Assembly: GCA_963663665.2 (NCBI GenBank)
Contig: CAXXKP010000009.1
Span: 1-64,000 of the forward strand
Origin: SABI01 sp963663665
Lineage (GTDB): Bacteria; Spirochaetota; Spirochaetia; Sphaerochaetales; Sphaerochaetaceae
Length of the DNA stretch: 64,000 bases
Reading direction: 5' to 3'
Positions 49,363-58,229 of the stretch are shown here, piece by piece. The notes below the pieces were generated by a model, which was not told where the DNA came from, did not search any database, and was given only the letters and a program-made list of their open reading frames with translations. Position numbers and translations under genes: made by a program. Positions within the stretch are counted from its first letter, which is position 1. Each line of letters starts with the position of its first letter.

Positions 49363-50572
49363 GTGGGGTATCATAAACACTTCTAGGAATAATACTTCTT
49401 AGTTCCCTCTCGTTATGTGGCGCTTTTTTATAGAGAATTGAAAATATGATAAAAGTAAGAATCATAGTACACATAATAGAGAACATTGTTCCCTGAGGAC
49501 TTACTTTCTCAAATATCTGGCCGTTAAGATATGGCATTAACATACCCCCAAAACTCGTGCCACTAAAGACAATCCCGCTCACCTTTCCACTTAATCCTAT
49601 TGAGTTATCACCAAAACTAACAATGAAAGGGAATACTGAACCCATGAAGAAGCCAGTGAAGGCAGTCCCTATCCATACAATGTAGAAATAAGAATTAAAT
49701 AAAGCTATTAATGATAACCCAATTATTGAACCGAGAAGAGTTATCAGCATCAAATTCCGCACCTTATAATATTTTCCAATATAGGTGAATGTGAGTCTGC
49801 CAAATGTCATAAAGAGCCAAAAAGCCGCGCTGACATATCCAGCATTCCCACCGAAGGCGGGGAATTTTACTTTCATGAAAGTATAAAGCCATCCATTAAA
49901 ACTAATTTCAGAGCCAACATAGACAAAAGCAATAAAAGCAAGGAGTGTTATCAGAAGAACATTATTATTACTCTTACTTATACTCTTATCATCTACATGT
50001 GCCTGTTTTCTCTCCATCCTGTGGTTCGGAGTAAAGAGTACAAGGATTGATAACAGTAAAAAATATACTGAATAAATATGGTAGGAGAATATCACATCGT
50101 TAGTCTTTGATATCAATATTGTGAACAAAACTGGTGTAACAAAGGCACCTATTCCATTTACTACATGCATAGTTGAAAGGAGATGAGTCGTGCGACGATC
50201 ATCAACCCTTGTGATAAGAGTATTACATCCAACAACTATGGCAGAGTTTGCAAAACCAAAGAAAATATTAATGAGACACATCAGAGAAAAAGATGAAACT
50301 ATAGGAAGAAAGTAGGTTGCCGCTGAAGCAACAAACCATGCGATTGATAAAAGGTATTTTCCTTTGAGAATATCGTAGAGGTATCCACTTATGAGTGATC
50401 CAAAAAGAAAACCAACACTATTCATCGTGAATAGAAGCGCTGCATCTCCTAAAGAGACCTTTCCGTGATCGGCTAAATAGGGAAGAGCAATCCCCAATAT
50501 AGAGACAATCAATCCGAAAGAGAAAAATGAGACAAAGTAGGATGCTACTTGGTATTTTTGATTATTATTCAC
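49340..50572 (-). CDS. major facilitator superfamily transporter
   Basis: Protein of 410 aa with twelve predicted membrane segments in two halves, with the loop motif GSLISGYLYDILKGKYLL between helices 2 and 3 and GRLTFTYIGKYYKVRNLM in the second half. It resembles FucP-like/Bypass-of-Stop MFS sugar permeases, but no substrate can be named. Monocistronic, convergent with mutM. The next 212 bp (50573-50784) hold no gene that I can see. Confidence 0.85.
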   Translation of the reverse strand: MNNNQKYQVASYFVSFFSFGLIVSILGIALPYLADHGKVSLGDAALLFTMNSVGFLFGSLISGYLYDILKGKYLLSIAWFVASAATYFLPIVSSFSLMCLINIFFGFANSAIVVGCNTLITRVDDRRTTHLLSTMHVVNGIGAFVTPVLFTILISKTNDVIFSYHIYSVYFLLLSILVLFTPNHRMERKQAHVDDKSISKSNNNVLLITLLAFIAFVYVGSEISFNGWLYTFMKVKFPAFGGNAGYVSAAFWLFMTFGRLTFTYIGKYYKVRNLMLITLLGSIIGLSLIALFNSYFYIVWIGTAFTGFFMGSVFPFIVSFGDNSIGLSGKVSGIVFSGTSFGGMLMPYLNGQIFEKVSPQGTMFSIMCTMILTFIIFSILYKKAPHNERELRSIIPRSVYDTPLIKGADK

Positions 50573-50784
50573 CGATATACCTCAATTAGGAATCATAATA
50601 GGAATTCTATCGTAACACGAAAGGATTGTAATTCAAAAGGGGCTAAACAAATTTACAGAATGTTAGCAATTAATTTGAATAAAAAAAATAGATCTCTGCG
50701 CGAATCTCGCTGAATGTGAGAATTCTAGACACATTAATCGATCAAAAAGTCTATAACAACCTCTGAACATATCTAATGAATTAA

Positions 50785-52356
50785 TCACAAAGTATCGGGT
50801 ACCTGAAAAGATATTACCACATTACGCCCAGCATCCTTCGCTTGATAAAGCGCAGTGTCTGCTTGGTTGAGAGTAATTTCCCATGAATTTTTATATTGTG
50901 GTGAGTAGGTACTCACACCAAAACTGGCTGTAATTTGCAATTCGGTGTCATGGAATGTGAAATTAGTTTGTTCTATTACAGAACGAATCTTCTCAGCTAA
51001 GGCAGTTGCTTCTATAATAGCAGTATCATAAAGTAGAATAACGAATTCTTCACCTCCATACCGAGCACAAAGATCATAAGAGGGGACCTGTTGTGGAACT
51101 ATTTGTCCAATCTGTTGAAGGACATTATCACCAGCGCTGTGTCCAAATGCATCGTTAATTGCTTTAAAATTGTCGAGATCAAACATGATTAAGGAGAATT
51201 TCCCCGATCCTTGTTTTTGCAACCTATTTGCTTCCTTATTTGCAAGGTTCATGAACTGACGATGATTTAAAAGGTTTGTGAGTCCATCAAAGGAAGCAAG
51301 GAGTTCTAGTTCCTTTACATATTTACCGATATCTGTAATATCGTGTAGGAGGTACAGATTACCACGAGTACGATTATGTCTGTCTGAAATGAGGACCCTA
51401 TGTACAGAAAATGACTTTATTTCTTCAGTTCCAGGAAGTACTATCTCAATTTCATATGTATCTGATGAATGAGAAAAAAGAGGAGAAAGATGTGGATTCA
51501 GTTGACTCAATGGAACCTTAAATAAAGTTTGGGTATCATTCACAAACATCAATTGTGCAGGTAAATTACATTCTAAAAGACAGCCTTTAGTGTCGAGAAC
51601 AATCATTGCATCACGCATAACATCAATAACTAATTTCTGAGCAATAGGGAGAATATTAAAGAGTTGTAGATTGCCTATTCCCCAAAAAAGGAGAAGTCCA
51701 GAGAGGGCAAATGCTATTGGATTAAGGTCAATGCTGTAGGGTATGGCCTGTTTCAAAATTAGAATGTAGCTTATAAATGGGGGAACAGCAGCCAAAGAAA
51801 GCAAGAGGTATTGTTTTCTTTGGTTCCCTTTTGACCTGATAAAATTATATACCATACGAAATGTTGCAACGAGATAGAGAAGAATGATGATACTGTTGAT
51901 TACCCAGAAACCAGGAGCCCGTTCAACATCTATCAACGAGATAGAAAGATTATATTTAATACCTATATTATAATATATCAGGTGGTGCCATTCATTTGTC
52001 CATACAAAAAGATTTACAATGATAGGAATGAAATATAGAAAACGGAGATTCCTTAAAAGATTCTGATTGTATGGAGATTTGCCAGGATGATATGACCATG
52101 CAATAAAGACCCAAAAAATTGGGATGAAAAAGATACCTAGATATTCCATGTTGAGGAAAAACTTGATTTGATTAAGACTAGTGGCTGTTATTTCGAAAAA
52201 GTAACTGGTTGCATATACCACATTGGCAAACAGGAGCCCCGACAAATATCTAAGTGACTGGGAGTTTCCACCTTTATTGTATACGTAACCAGCAAGTATG
52301 GTTGATACTATTACAGAGGCAAATATCAATATCTTGAAAGAATCTATTATATTCAT
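50785..52356 (-). CDS. membrane diguanylate cyclase (7TM sensor + PAS-like + GGDEF)
   Basis: About 523 aa from the ATG at 52356; the frame is open to a TTG at 52395 and neither start has a clear ribosome site. The N-terminal ~235 aa form seven or eight membrane helices like the histidine-kinase 7TM domain. A PAS-like segment follows (about 245-350, VLDTKGCLLECNLPAQLMF), then a complete GGDEF domain with LTNLLNHRQFM, DLDNFKAINDAFGHSAGD and the active site CARYGGEEFVILL. Makes c-di-GMP. The inhibitory I-site RxxD is not seen (PSYD at that position), so product inhibition may be absent. Confidence 0.92.
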   Translation of the reverse strand: MNIIDSFKILIFASVIVSTILAGYVYNKGGNSQSLRYLSGLLFANVVYATSYFFEITATSLNQIKFFLNMEYLGIFFIPIFWVFIAWSYHPGKSPYNQNLLRNLRFLYFIPIIVNLFVWTNEWHHLIYYNIGIKYNLSISLIDVERAPGFWVINSIIILLYLVATFRMVYNFIRSKGNQRKQYLLLSLAAVPPFISYILILKQAIPYSIDLNPIAFALSGLLLFWGIGNLQLFNILPIAQKLVIDVMRDAMIVLDTKGCLLECNLPAQLMFVNDTQTLFKVPLSQLNPHLSPLFSHSSDTYEIEIVLPGTEEIKSFSVHRVLISDRHNRTRGNLYLLHDITDIGKYVKELELLASFDGLTNLLNHRQFMNLANKEANRLQKQGSGKFSLIMFDLDNFKAINDAFGHSAGDNVLQQIGQIVPQQVPSYDLCARYGGEEFVILLYDTAIIEATALAEKIRSVIEQTNFTFHDTELQITASFGVSTYSPQYKNSWEITLNQADTALYQAKDAGRNVVISFQVPDTL

Positions 52357-52468
52357 TAATGGTTTGACTTTAACGTTGAATATACACAAGGTCAATATGG
52401 TTTATGTCTCAATTTCACTTAAAACAACTCATTTCCAAATTAAATTTGTCCTGTTATTTCGGAAAAAA

Positions 52469-52600
52469 ATGGCAACTCAACATGGAAATCAGCATAAACT
52501 GTTCACAGATTTCCCACCACTAAAGGAGTCGGATCTTTATAAGAGCATCATCACCAATTTGAGAAACAACCGTAATTCACATTGTAGAATGAGGGTGTAA
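52469..52600 (+). other. short ORF resembling the start of methylmalonyl-CoA mutase small subunit
   Basis: The 43-codon reading frame starts MATQHGNQHKLFTDFPPLKESDLYK. The LFTDFPP motif and its neighbourhood resemble the first 30 residues of MutA-type subunits. GGAAAAAA precedes the ATG. The rest of the mutase is not found downstream, so this may be a degraded 5' fragment or chance. The whole gap 52396-52656 otherwise shows nothing clear. Confidence 0.2.
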
Positions 52601-52648
52601 TACATACTATGAATGTATAAATACATTCAATTTTCATAGGAACAGAGC

Positions 52649-52656
52649 TTTTATGA
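52649..52656 (+). repeat. target-site duplication TTTTATGA, left copy
   Basis: Direct repeat of 8 bp, identical to 54322-54329, immediately outside the left end of the ISL3-family element. Confidence 0.9.
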
Positions 52657-54321
52657 GGGTCTTCGGAAAAAGCTGTGGTGTTAAGAACTAGATAAGAAAG
52701 AAAAATATAAAGAAAAAGGGCAATCCTTCAGTTAGAATAAAGTTAACGAAACCAAAACTAACAAGAGAGGATGCCCATGAACCAGTATAGTGGGACAACA
52801 CTAGAAATACCAGACTTCAAGATAACAAAACCAGCAACTCGAACATCTTTTGCAAGAGGTAAAGATATTCTTTTTATAGAAACCATTCACGGCAAAGTAA
52901 CGACCCAGGTTCCTGAATGTTGCCCCTATTGCCAACAAAAGCTTCAATTCAACCAATATCTGTATATACATTTGCACCACCTCACAATTGGCGGGTTTAA
53001 AGTAAAATTGCGTGTACAGTATGAGCAGCATGTATGTAGTACATGTGCAAGAACTGTCACACAAGAGATTCCCTTCAAAGAACCTGGACACCTTATTACA
53101 GCCACTTTCTATAATGTAGTTTTAGGATTGCTGAGGCACTCTGATGCGACCATCAGAGGAGTAGCTCATTGTCTACACACCAATTGGAAGCTCGTTAAAG
53201 ATATTGATAAACGAAGGCTTAAAGATACATATGGAGATATGAGGCCAACTCATTATTCGCCTTATCTCTGTGTTGATGAGTTTTCTCTTCATAAGGGACA
53301 TCAATATGCTACAGTAGTTTTAGACTGGAGAACTGGAGAAATTCTGTTTCTTGAAGAAGGAAACTCAGAAAGACAGTTACTCAACTTTTTTGAGAAAGTT
53401 GGTCATGATTGGATGACTCATGTACACTCTATATCTATGGATATGAATGCTCAGTACCACAAAGCTGTTGCTTCTCGGTATCCTCACATAGCAGTGGTTT
53501 ATGATGCGTTTCACATCACAAAAAATTTCAATGATCGCATTCTCACTGAATTAAGGCGCCAAGAACACAGAAGACTTCAAGAGAAGATTGCTCATGAGCA
53601 TACGTGTATCTCTCGTCTAAAAAAGGACCTAAGGAACATGGGGAATGATAAGAAAGAATCTCTTCTTACTGAAATTGCTGAGCGGAATCTTGATCTTAAA
53701 GAAGCTCATGAGGCATACACTACGATGAAGGGAAGTCGATTTCTTATTGTCAGTAGTAGAGATGCTCTCAAAAGAAAAGATCAAGTTGCTAAAGCTCATA
53801 ATAGAAAGCTTTGGGATTCTTATGAACGTAAGGGCCTCTCCATTCCCCCAGAATTGCGTAAATGGTCAACACGAAATGTTCAACGTCTAGATGAAGTCCT
53901 TGGGGTTAATAGTGCACTTAACATTGCATACTTTCTCTCTGATCAACTCAAGTCAGGACTGGCAAGTACTGATGTACAGGATTTAAGAAATGGAATGGAG
54001 CAATGGTTTGCTCTCTCTGAGACGTATGTTAATAAGATCCCTATGCTGAAATCTTTCAACAAAATGCTCTATTCAAGAATGGATGGTATTACCTCTCGTG
54101 TAAAGTTCCCTATTTCTAATGGACCTCTTGAAGGTATTAACAATATGATAAAAACAACAAGGAGAGCTGCATACGGATACAGAGACCAAGAATACTTCTT
54201 CTTAAAACTATGGGATAGAAGTAGGAAATACATCAAAAAGCGTTCTCTCGCTACTTCTCACCAACAACGACTTGATGCTCTCTCTCTTTGGAGGCAATCC
54301 CACAGCTTTTTCCCATGAACC
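52657..54321 (+). mobile_element. ISL3-family insertion sequence, complete (1,665 bp)
   Basis: Left terminal repeat GGGTCTTCGGAAAAAGCTGTGG and right terminal repeat (complement) GGTTCATGGGAAAAAGCTGTGG share a 14-bp identical inner part and begin GG. Perfect 8-bp duplications TTTTATGA flank the element, as expected for ISL3 family members (8-bp target duplications). One intact transposase gene fills it. The perfect duplications and intact gene indicate a recent insertion. Confidence 0.9.
52771..54318 (+). CDS. ISL3-family DDE transposase
   Basis: Protein of 515 aa. The N-terminal zinc-ribbon-like region has paired cysteines (CCPYCQQKL, CSTCARTV), a helix-turn-helix region follows, and the DDE_Tnp_ISL3 domain has the first catalytic Asp in YLCVDEFSLHKGHQYATVVLDW (about 168), the second in SMDMNAQYHKAV and the last acidic residue in ISNGPLEGINNMIKTTRRAAYGYRD. 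The stop codon is 3 bp from the right end of the element. A start at MNQYSG (52777) is also possible. Confidence 0.95.
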   Translation: MPMNQYSGTTLEIPDFKITKPATRTSFARGKDILFIETIHGKVTTQVPECCPYCQQKLQFNQYLYIHLHHLTIGGFKVKLRVQYEQHVCSTCARTVTQEIPFKEPGHLITATFYNVVLGLLRHSDATIRGVAHCLHTNWKLVKDIDKRRLKDTYGDMRPTHYSPYLCVDEFSLHKGHQYATVVLDWRTGEILFLEEGNSERQLLNFFEKVGHDWMTHVHSISMDMNAQYHKAVASRYPHIAVVYDAFHITKNFNDRILTELRRQEHRRLQEKIAHEHTCISRLKKDLRNMGNDKKESLLTEIAERNLDLKEAHEAYTTMKGSRFLIVSSRDALKRKDQVAKAHNRKLWDSYERKGLSIPPELRKWSTRNVQRLDEVLGVNSALNIAYFLSDQLKSGLASTDVQDLRNGMEQWFALSETYVNKIPMLKSFNKMLYSRMDGITSRVKFPISNGPLEGINNMIKTTRRAAYGYRDQEYFFLKLWDRSRKYIKKRSLATSHQQRLDALSLWRQSHSFFP

Positions 54322-54329
54322 TTTTATGA
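54322..54329 (+). repeat. target-site duplication TTTTATGA, right copy
   Basis: Direct repeat of 8 bp, identical to 52649-52656, just outside the right end of the element and 12 bp from the tRNA-Lys terminator. Confidence 0.9.
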
Positions 54330-54341
54330 ATGTAAAGAGCC

Positions 54342-54374
54342 AAAAAAAGAGATATCCGTTTAAGGATATCTCTT
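54342..54374 (-). terminator. intrinsic terminator of tRNA-Lys
   Basis: On the minus strand AAGAGATATCC and GGATATCTCTT pair, followed by a run of T and GGCTCTT. The tail is the same as in the tRNA-Glu terminator. Confidence 0.85.
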
Positions 54375-54386
54375 GATTGTTTGTTT

Positions 54387-54459
54387 TGAGCTGCACTGGA
54401 TTCGAACCAGTGACCCACGCCTTAAAAGGGCGTTGCTCTACCAACTGAGCTAGCAGCCC
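54387..54459 (-). tRNA. tRNA-Lys (TTT anticodon)
   Basis: Cloverleaf on the minus strand: acceptor GGGCTGC/GCAGCTC, D-arm AGCTCAGTTGGTAGAGC, anticodon stem ACGCC/GGCGT with loop CTTTTAA (anticodon TTT), T-arm with GGTTCGAATCC. 73 nt without CCA. Confidence 0.94.
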
Positions 54460-54540
54460 GTTAACGAACGACTTGGATATTACCAAGATGAGACAAAAGT
54501 GTCAACACAGGATAAGAAAAGATATGTGATAATTTTCTTA

Positions 54541-54996
54541 TTACTTATTACTCTGTATTTTAGCCATCTCGCTTTGAACTAGAGCATCACATAATTCATT
54601 TAATTCAACACCAGAATGCCCTTTTACCCATTTCCAAGTGATATCAAGATGACTACTTATTTCATCAAGACTCACCCAAAGTTCTTTATTTTTCACAGGG
54701 GCTTTAGATGCTGTTCTCCACCCATTCTTCTTCCAGTTATGGATCCATACTGTAATTCCCTGCTTCACATACTGGCTATCGGTAATGAGGGTAACTTTCG
54801 TATCTCCGGGATGATTGAGCATCACATACTCAAGTGCATTGATTACTGCACTCAATTCCATCTTATTATTCGTAGTAAATTCATCTCCACCACTACCAGT
54901 TATGGGCTTTTCGCCCTCAACAACAAAGGCCCATCCCCCTATTCCTGGGTTCCCACTACATCCACCATCAGTATATATCGTCATTGAATTTTGCAT
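54541..54996 (-). CDS. rnhA: ribonuclease HI
   Basis: Degrades the RNA strand of RNA-DNA hybrids. About 151 aa from the ATG at 54996 (AGGA about 8 bases upstream); the frame opens further up to 55023. Catalytic residues are visible: TDGGCSGNPG (Asp), KMELSAVINAL (Glu), LITDSQYV (Asp), KWVKGHSGVELNELCDALV (His, Asp). The last motif reads NELCD where most enzymes have NERCD. Confidence 0.95.
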   Translation of the reverse strand: MQNSMTIYTDGGCSGNPGIGGWAFVVEGEKPITGSGGDEFTTNNKMELSAVINALEYVMLNHPGDTKVTLITDSQYVKQGITVWIHNWKKNGWRTASKAPVKNKELWVSLDEISSHLDITWKWVKGHSGVELNELCDALVQSEMAKIQSNK

Positions 54997-55029
54997 GATG
55001 TGTATCCTAATAGTAACCGACAACCTTAG

Positions 55030-55980
55030 TCAAGAAATAAGGGCATTCTCAATCAAGTAAATGATTTCACCATATGCAAAGTGAGAAAGCGCTACCATCA
55101 ATGGAGTGTCCCCCTCTCCATCCTCTATTGTCAAGTCGGCCCCTTTCCTAATCAAAGCCTTGACCACTTCAAAATTATTTGTGAGATGGCAAGAGAGGGC
55201 ATAATGGAGTGCTGTTTTTTTCTCATTGCTCACATTATTGATTTCATCATCTACACTAATGAGATAGAGTGCGACATCAATATTTTCCCCCTCACAGGCA
55301 CACATCAGCGGGGTCTTCCCCAGAGCATCAGTTTTATGAATATTCGCTCCACTCTCTATAAGAATCTTTATTAGATCAATATCATCAAGAGCATGAGATA
55401 TCACACTATTGCCTAGTGAATCACTATAATCGACATCAACCCCAATTCGTAGCAGTTCTTTTATCATCTTTAGCGGAGCGGGATTCTCATATAATGCTAA
55501 AATTAGAGCATTTTGTTCCACCATAATAAAATTGTTTTCTTCTTCTAAGCTAAAGCCATCTTCCCAATCGGGATAAAGGTCCATTCCGATTGTTGCATCT
55601 ATAGTGGCTCCTTCTTGTAGAAAATAATGTAACAAAGAAAAATCAGTTCTATTTGATGAAACAAGGAGAAATAGATAATTTAAATCATCATGATTTAATG
55701 GTGCAAGGTTGTTGTATAGAATCTTAGCAATTTCAGGGTTACAGGTATGAATTACGGCCTCACAGAGGAGCGGAAAGTCTACCCTGCTACCAGAAAGAAG
55801 CAAAACATTAAGGATTTCCGTTGAGGCATTCATCGTTGCTGCATAGTAGATAGGTGTATGATGATTTTCATCACAATCATTTATGTCAAATATCGTGACA
55901 AGGATACTTTCTATTTCTTTAACTTGTGTTGAATGAATGAGTTTATCAATAAGATGAGAAAACTCAGGAGTGAGATCCAT
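55030..55980 (-). CDS. ankyrin-repeat protein
   Basis: Protein of 316 aa with about seven ankyrin-type repeats, for example TPIYYAATMNASTEILNVLLLSGSRVD, SVISHALDDIDLIKILIESGANIHKTDALGKTPLMCACEGENIDVALYLI and TALHYALSCHLTNNFEVVKALIRKGADLTIEDGEGDTPLMVAL. No signal peptide or enzyme domain. Protein-binding role inferred; target unknown. It lies 33 bp upstream of rnhA in the same direction. Confidence 0.85.
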   Translation of the reverse strand: MDLTPEFSHLIDKLIHSTQVKEIESILVTIFDINDCDENHHTPIYYAATMNASTEILNVLLLSGSRVDFPLLCEAVIHTCNPEIAKILYNNLAPLNHDDLNYLFLLVSSNRTDFSLLHYFLQEGATIDATIGMDLYPDWEDGFSLEEENNFIMVEQNALILALYENPAPLKMIKELLRIGVDVDYSDSLGNSVISHALDDIDLIKILIESGANIHKTDALGKTPLMCACEGENIDVALYLISVDDEINNVSNEKKTALHYALSCHLTNNFEVVKALIRKGADLTIEDGEGDTPLMVALSHFAYGEIIYLIENALIS

Positions 55981-56044
55981 CTACCTACCTCTTTGGATTC
56001 TATTGTAGCACTAATAGAGGCAGAGTGACATAATTAATTTACCG

Positions 56045-56074
56045 TTGACAAGGTTCTTCAGAAATACGTACAAT
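56045..56074 (+). promoter_or_regulatory. promoter of the cobalamin-uptake operon
   Basis: TTGACA (56045-56050) and TACAAT (56069-56074) are separated by 18 bp, placing transcription start near 56081, just before the riboswitch. Confidence 0.65.
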
Positions 56075-56080
56075 CTATTT

Positions 56081-56235
56081 CAGATATATGGTCAAGGGAA
56101 ACAGGTGAAAGTCCTGTGCGGTCCCGCCACTGTAACAGTTGGTACAAGTAGCGATATAACCATTGAAGAAATTTGAGAAGGTGCTACTTTATATTCCACT
56201 AAGCCAGGAAACCTGCCATATAGGAACCTATCTTT
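56081..56235 (+). ncRNA. cobalamin riboswitch (AdoCbl/B12 aptamer)
   Basis: The aptamer core is complete: GGGAAACAGGTGAAAG, then CCTGTGCGGTCCCGCCACTGTAA, and the conserved 3' box AAGCCAGGAAACCTGCC (56200-56216), with a variable arm between. It precedes a btuFCD-type operon on the same strand. Binding of cobalamin is expected to switch off expression. The exact class (AdoCbl or aquocobalamin) cannot be told by eye. Confidence 0.95.
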
Positions 56236-56256
56236 TGAACCTGCGGTGTACAGGTC

Positions 56257-56293
56257 GGGTATGTATTATCATGCCCTTATTTCGTATTTTTAG
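56257..56293 (+). terminator. candidate expression-platform terminator of the cobalamin riboswitch
   Basis: GGGTATG and CATGCCC pair around a 6-base loop (one G-T pair), followed by a U-rich stretch (TTATTTCGTATTTTT). A competing hairpin CCTG...CAGG lies just before it (56240-56254). This suggests transcriptional control; sequestration of the ribosome site TAGGAG is the alternative. Confidence 0.5.
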
Positions 56294-56303
56294 GAGTATC
56301 GGC

Positions 56304-57215
56304 ATGAAAAGAAGTTCTCTTATGTTATTACTTATCATAATTATAACACTTTCTCTTTTCTCAGCAGGAGTACAAGAAACTGTACTTGTTTCGCCGACAA
56401 CGTATGTTGATTCACGTGGTGCTTCCATCCCAGTGATGAACAATGTCAGTCGAATAGTCTCTCTTAGTCCAAATGTAAGTGAGACTATCGCTGCCTTAGG
56501 TGGAGTCAACCTATTAGTAGGTAGAACCGATTATTGTACATACCCAGCTGAAATAGCGTCTGTTGAAACTATTGGTGATCTCATGAGCCCAAGTGTTGAA
56601 AAAATTGTTTCATTAAATCCTGAGTTAGTTATAGTGAGTAATCTTGGTCAAAAAGAAGTTGTGGAAGCACTAGAGAATGCAGGAATTGTCGTTGCATATA
56701 TTAATAAAACTCAATCTATGGAAGGAACCTTTTCTCTGATTGAAGATATTGCACTCCTTATCGGTAAAGAGAAGGAGGCTACCCTTTTAGTAAATGAAAT
56801 GAAAACAGAAATCGAAAACGTCAAAAATAGAGTCGCCTCAATGAGGAGCATCTCAGTCTATTATGTAGCTGGTTTTGGACAATGGGGGGATTTCACTGCT
56901 ACAGGAGATACTTTCATCCATGAGATGCTTGAGATTGCTGGAGGTGATAATATTGCGAAAGATGCAACGAATTGGACCTTTAGTATTGAAGAGTTGCTTA
57001 TAAAAAATCCTGAAATTATTATTTTGCCTCCATTGTGGAATTCCACATTTTTAGAGACTAAGGAAGCTTTCATCTCTTACGACTCCTATAAGCAATTAGA
57101 TGCAGTAAAACAGAACAAAATATTTGATATTGATTCTGATATCCTCAATAGGCAAGGTCCAAGAAGTGCCCATGGTGTTACCTTACTAAGTGAAATCCTT
57201 CATCCGTACAATTAG
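56304..57215 (+). CDS. btuF: BtuF-like cobalamin-binding protein of an ABC importer
   Basis: Protein of 303 aa from the ATG at 56304, which has TAGGAG 8 bases upstream; the longer open frame upstream runs through the riboswitch and is not a gene. Signal peptide MKRSSLMLLLIIIITLSLFSAG, then the periplasmic binding domain (PF01497): VSRIVSLSPNVSETIAALGGVNLLVGRTDYCTYPAEI, EKIVSLNPELVIVSN, and the C-terminal GGDNIAKDATNWTFSIEELL. Substrate assigned from the upstream cobalamin riboswitch. The stop abuts the btuC ATG. Confidence 0.92.
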   Translation: MKRSSLMLLLIIIITLSLFSAGVQETVLVSPTTYVDSRGASIPVMNNVSRIVSLSPNVSETIAALGGVNLLVGRTDYCTYPAEIASVETIGDLMSPSVEKIVSLNPELVIVSNLGQKEVVEALENAGIVVAYINKTQSMEGTFSLIEDIALLIGKEKEATLLVNEMKTEIENVKNRVASMRSISVYYVAGFGQWGDFTATGDTFIHEMLEIAGGDNIAKDATNWTFSIEELLIKNPEIIILPPLWNSTFLETKEAFISYDSYKQLDAVKQNKIFDIDSDILNRQGPRSAHGVTLLSEILHPYN

Positions 57216-58229
57216 ATGAAACATCAAACCTTATTCTACCCATTACTTATATTTCTCACTCTATTACTCTTAGGGATCTCGTTAGTTGCCCTCACAATGG
57301 GACCAGCTAATATCCCCTTTACAGAAACAATACATATCCTCCTCCATAAGGGGAAGTATCAAGGATCAACCACATACCATATTATTTGGAACTTACGCCT
57401 TCCACGTATTCTTAGTGGCATTATCACAGGCGCTGCACTCGCAGTTAGTGGGATGACCTATCAAGCAATATTTAGAAATCCAATGTCTGATCCGTTCGTG
57501 TTAGGAGTTTCTAGTGGTGCAGCCTTCTCTGTTGCACTCGCTTCATTCCTAGGAATTGTAAGTGGTGCTGTAGGGGTATGGACTGTTCCTACAGTCGCTT
57601 TTATTGGCTCCGCACTAACAACCCTATTCATCTTTATTTTAAGTGGGGGTATTAGAAGATCTCCAACTACCCTCTTGCTTACAGGTATTGCATTAAACTT
57701 CCTTCTCTCAGCTTTAATGACTTTATTTCTCTATTTAAACAGATCCCAATTGCAGAATATTATGCAGTGGACTATGGGAAGCTTTGCAGCATCTTCTTGG
57801 AATAAAATAGGAATCTTAAGCATAACAAGTCTTATAGGGATAATCCCAATATTCTTCATGACACGAGAACTTGATCTGCTACTGCTGGATAATACAACTG
57901 CTCTAACGATTGGGATGAGTATTAGAAAAATGAGAATTATCCTCCTACTCCTTTGCACCTTATCAACATCAATCACAGTTGCGTTTTTTGGGATCATAGG
58001 ATTCGTTGGACTTATGGTTCCTCATATAATGAGGCTAATCGTAGGACCAAAACATCATAATTTACTCCCTGTCTCCATTGTTGGTGGTGGCGTGATGGTA
58101 GTAATAAGCGATTTATTAGCACGAACAGTTGTCTCTCCATCAGAACTCCCTGTTGGAGTAATTACTTCTTTAGCAGGAGCTCCATTATTTATCATCCTGT
58201 TGATAAACCATAAAAGAGGGAAAGTATGA
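57216..58229 (+). CDS. btuC: BtuC-like permease of the cobalamin ABC importer (FecCD family)
   Basis: Protein of 337 aa with about ten membrane helices. FecCD motifs: LRLPRILSGIITGAALAVSGMTYQAIFRNPMSDPFVLGVSSGAAF (about 52-95), and FFGIIGFVGLMVPHIMRLIVGP toward the C-terminus. Starts directly after the btuF stop and overlaps btuD by 4 bases. Confidence 0.95.
   Translation: MKHQTLFYPLLIFLTLLLLGISLVALTMGPANIPFTETIHILLHKGKYQGSTTYHIIWNLRLPRILSGIITGAALAVSGMTYQAIFRNPMSDPFVLGVSSGAAFSVALASFLGIVSGAVGVWTVPTVAFIGSALTTLFIFILSGGIRRSPTTLLLTGIALNFLLSALMTLFLYLNRSQLQNIMQWTMGSFAASSWNKIGILSITSLIGIIPIFFMTRELDLLLLDNTTALTIGMSIRKMRIILLLLCTLSTSITVAFFGIIGFVGLMVPHIMRLIVGPKHHNLLPVSIVGGGVMVVISDLLARTVVSPSELPVGVITSLAGAPLFIILLINHKRGKV

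Noticed and set aside
56163..56303. Longer start for the btuF gene upstream of 56304.
   Set aside because: That stretch is the 3' part of the cobalamin riboswitch and its platform; the signal peptide and ribosome site fit the ATG at 56304.
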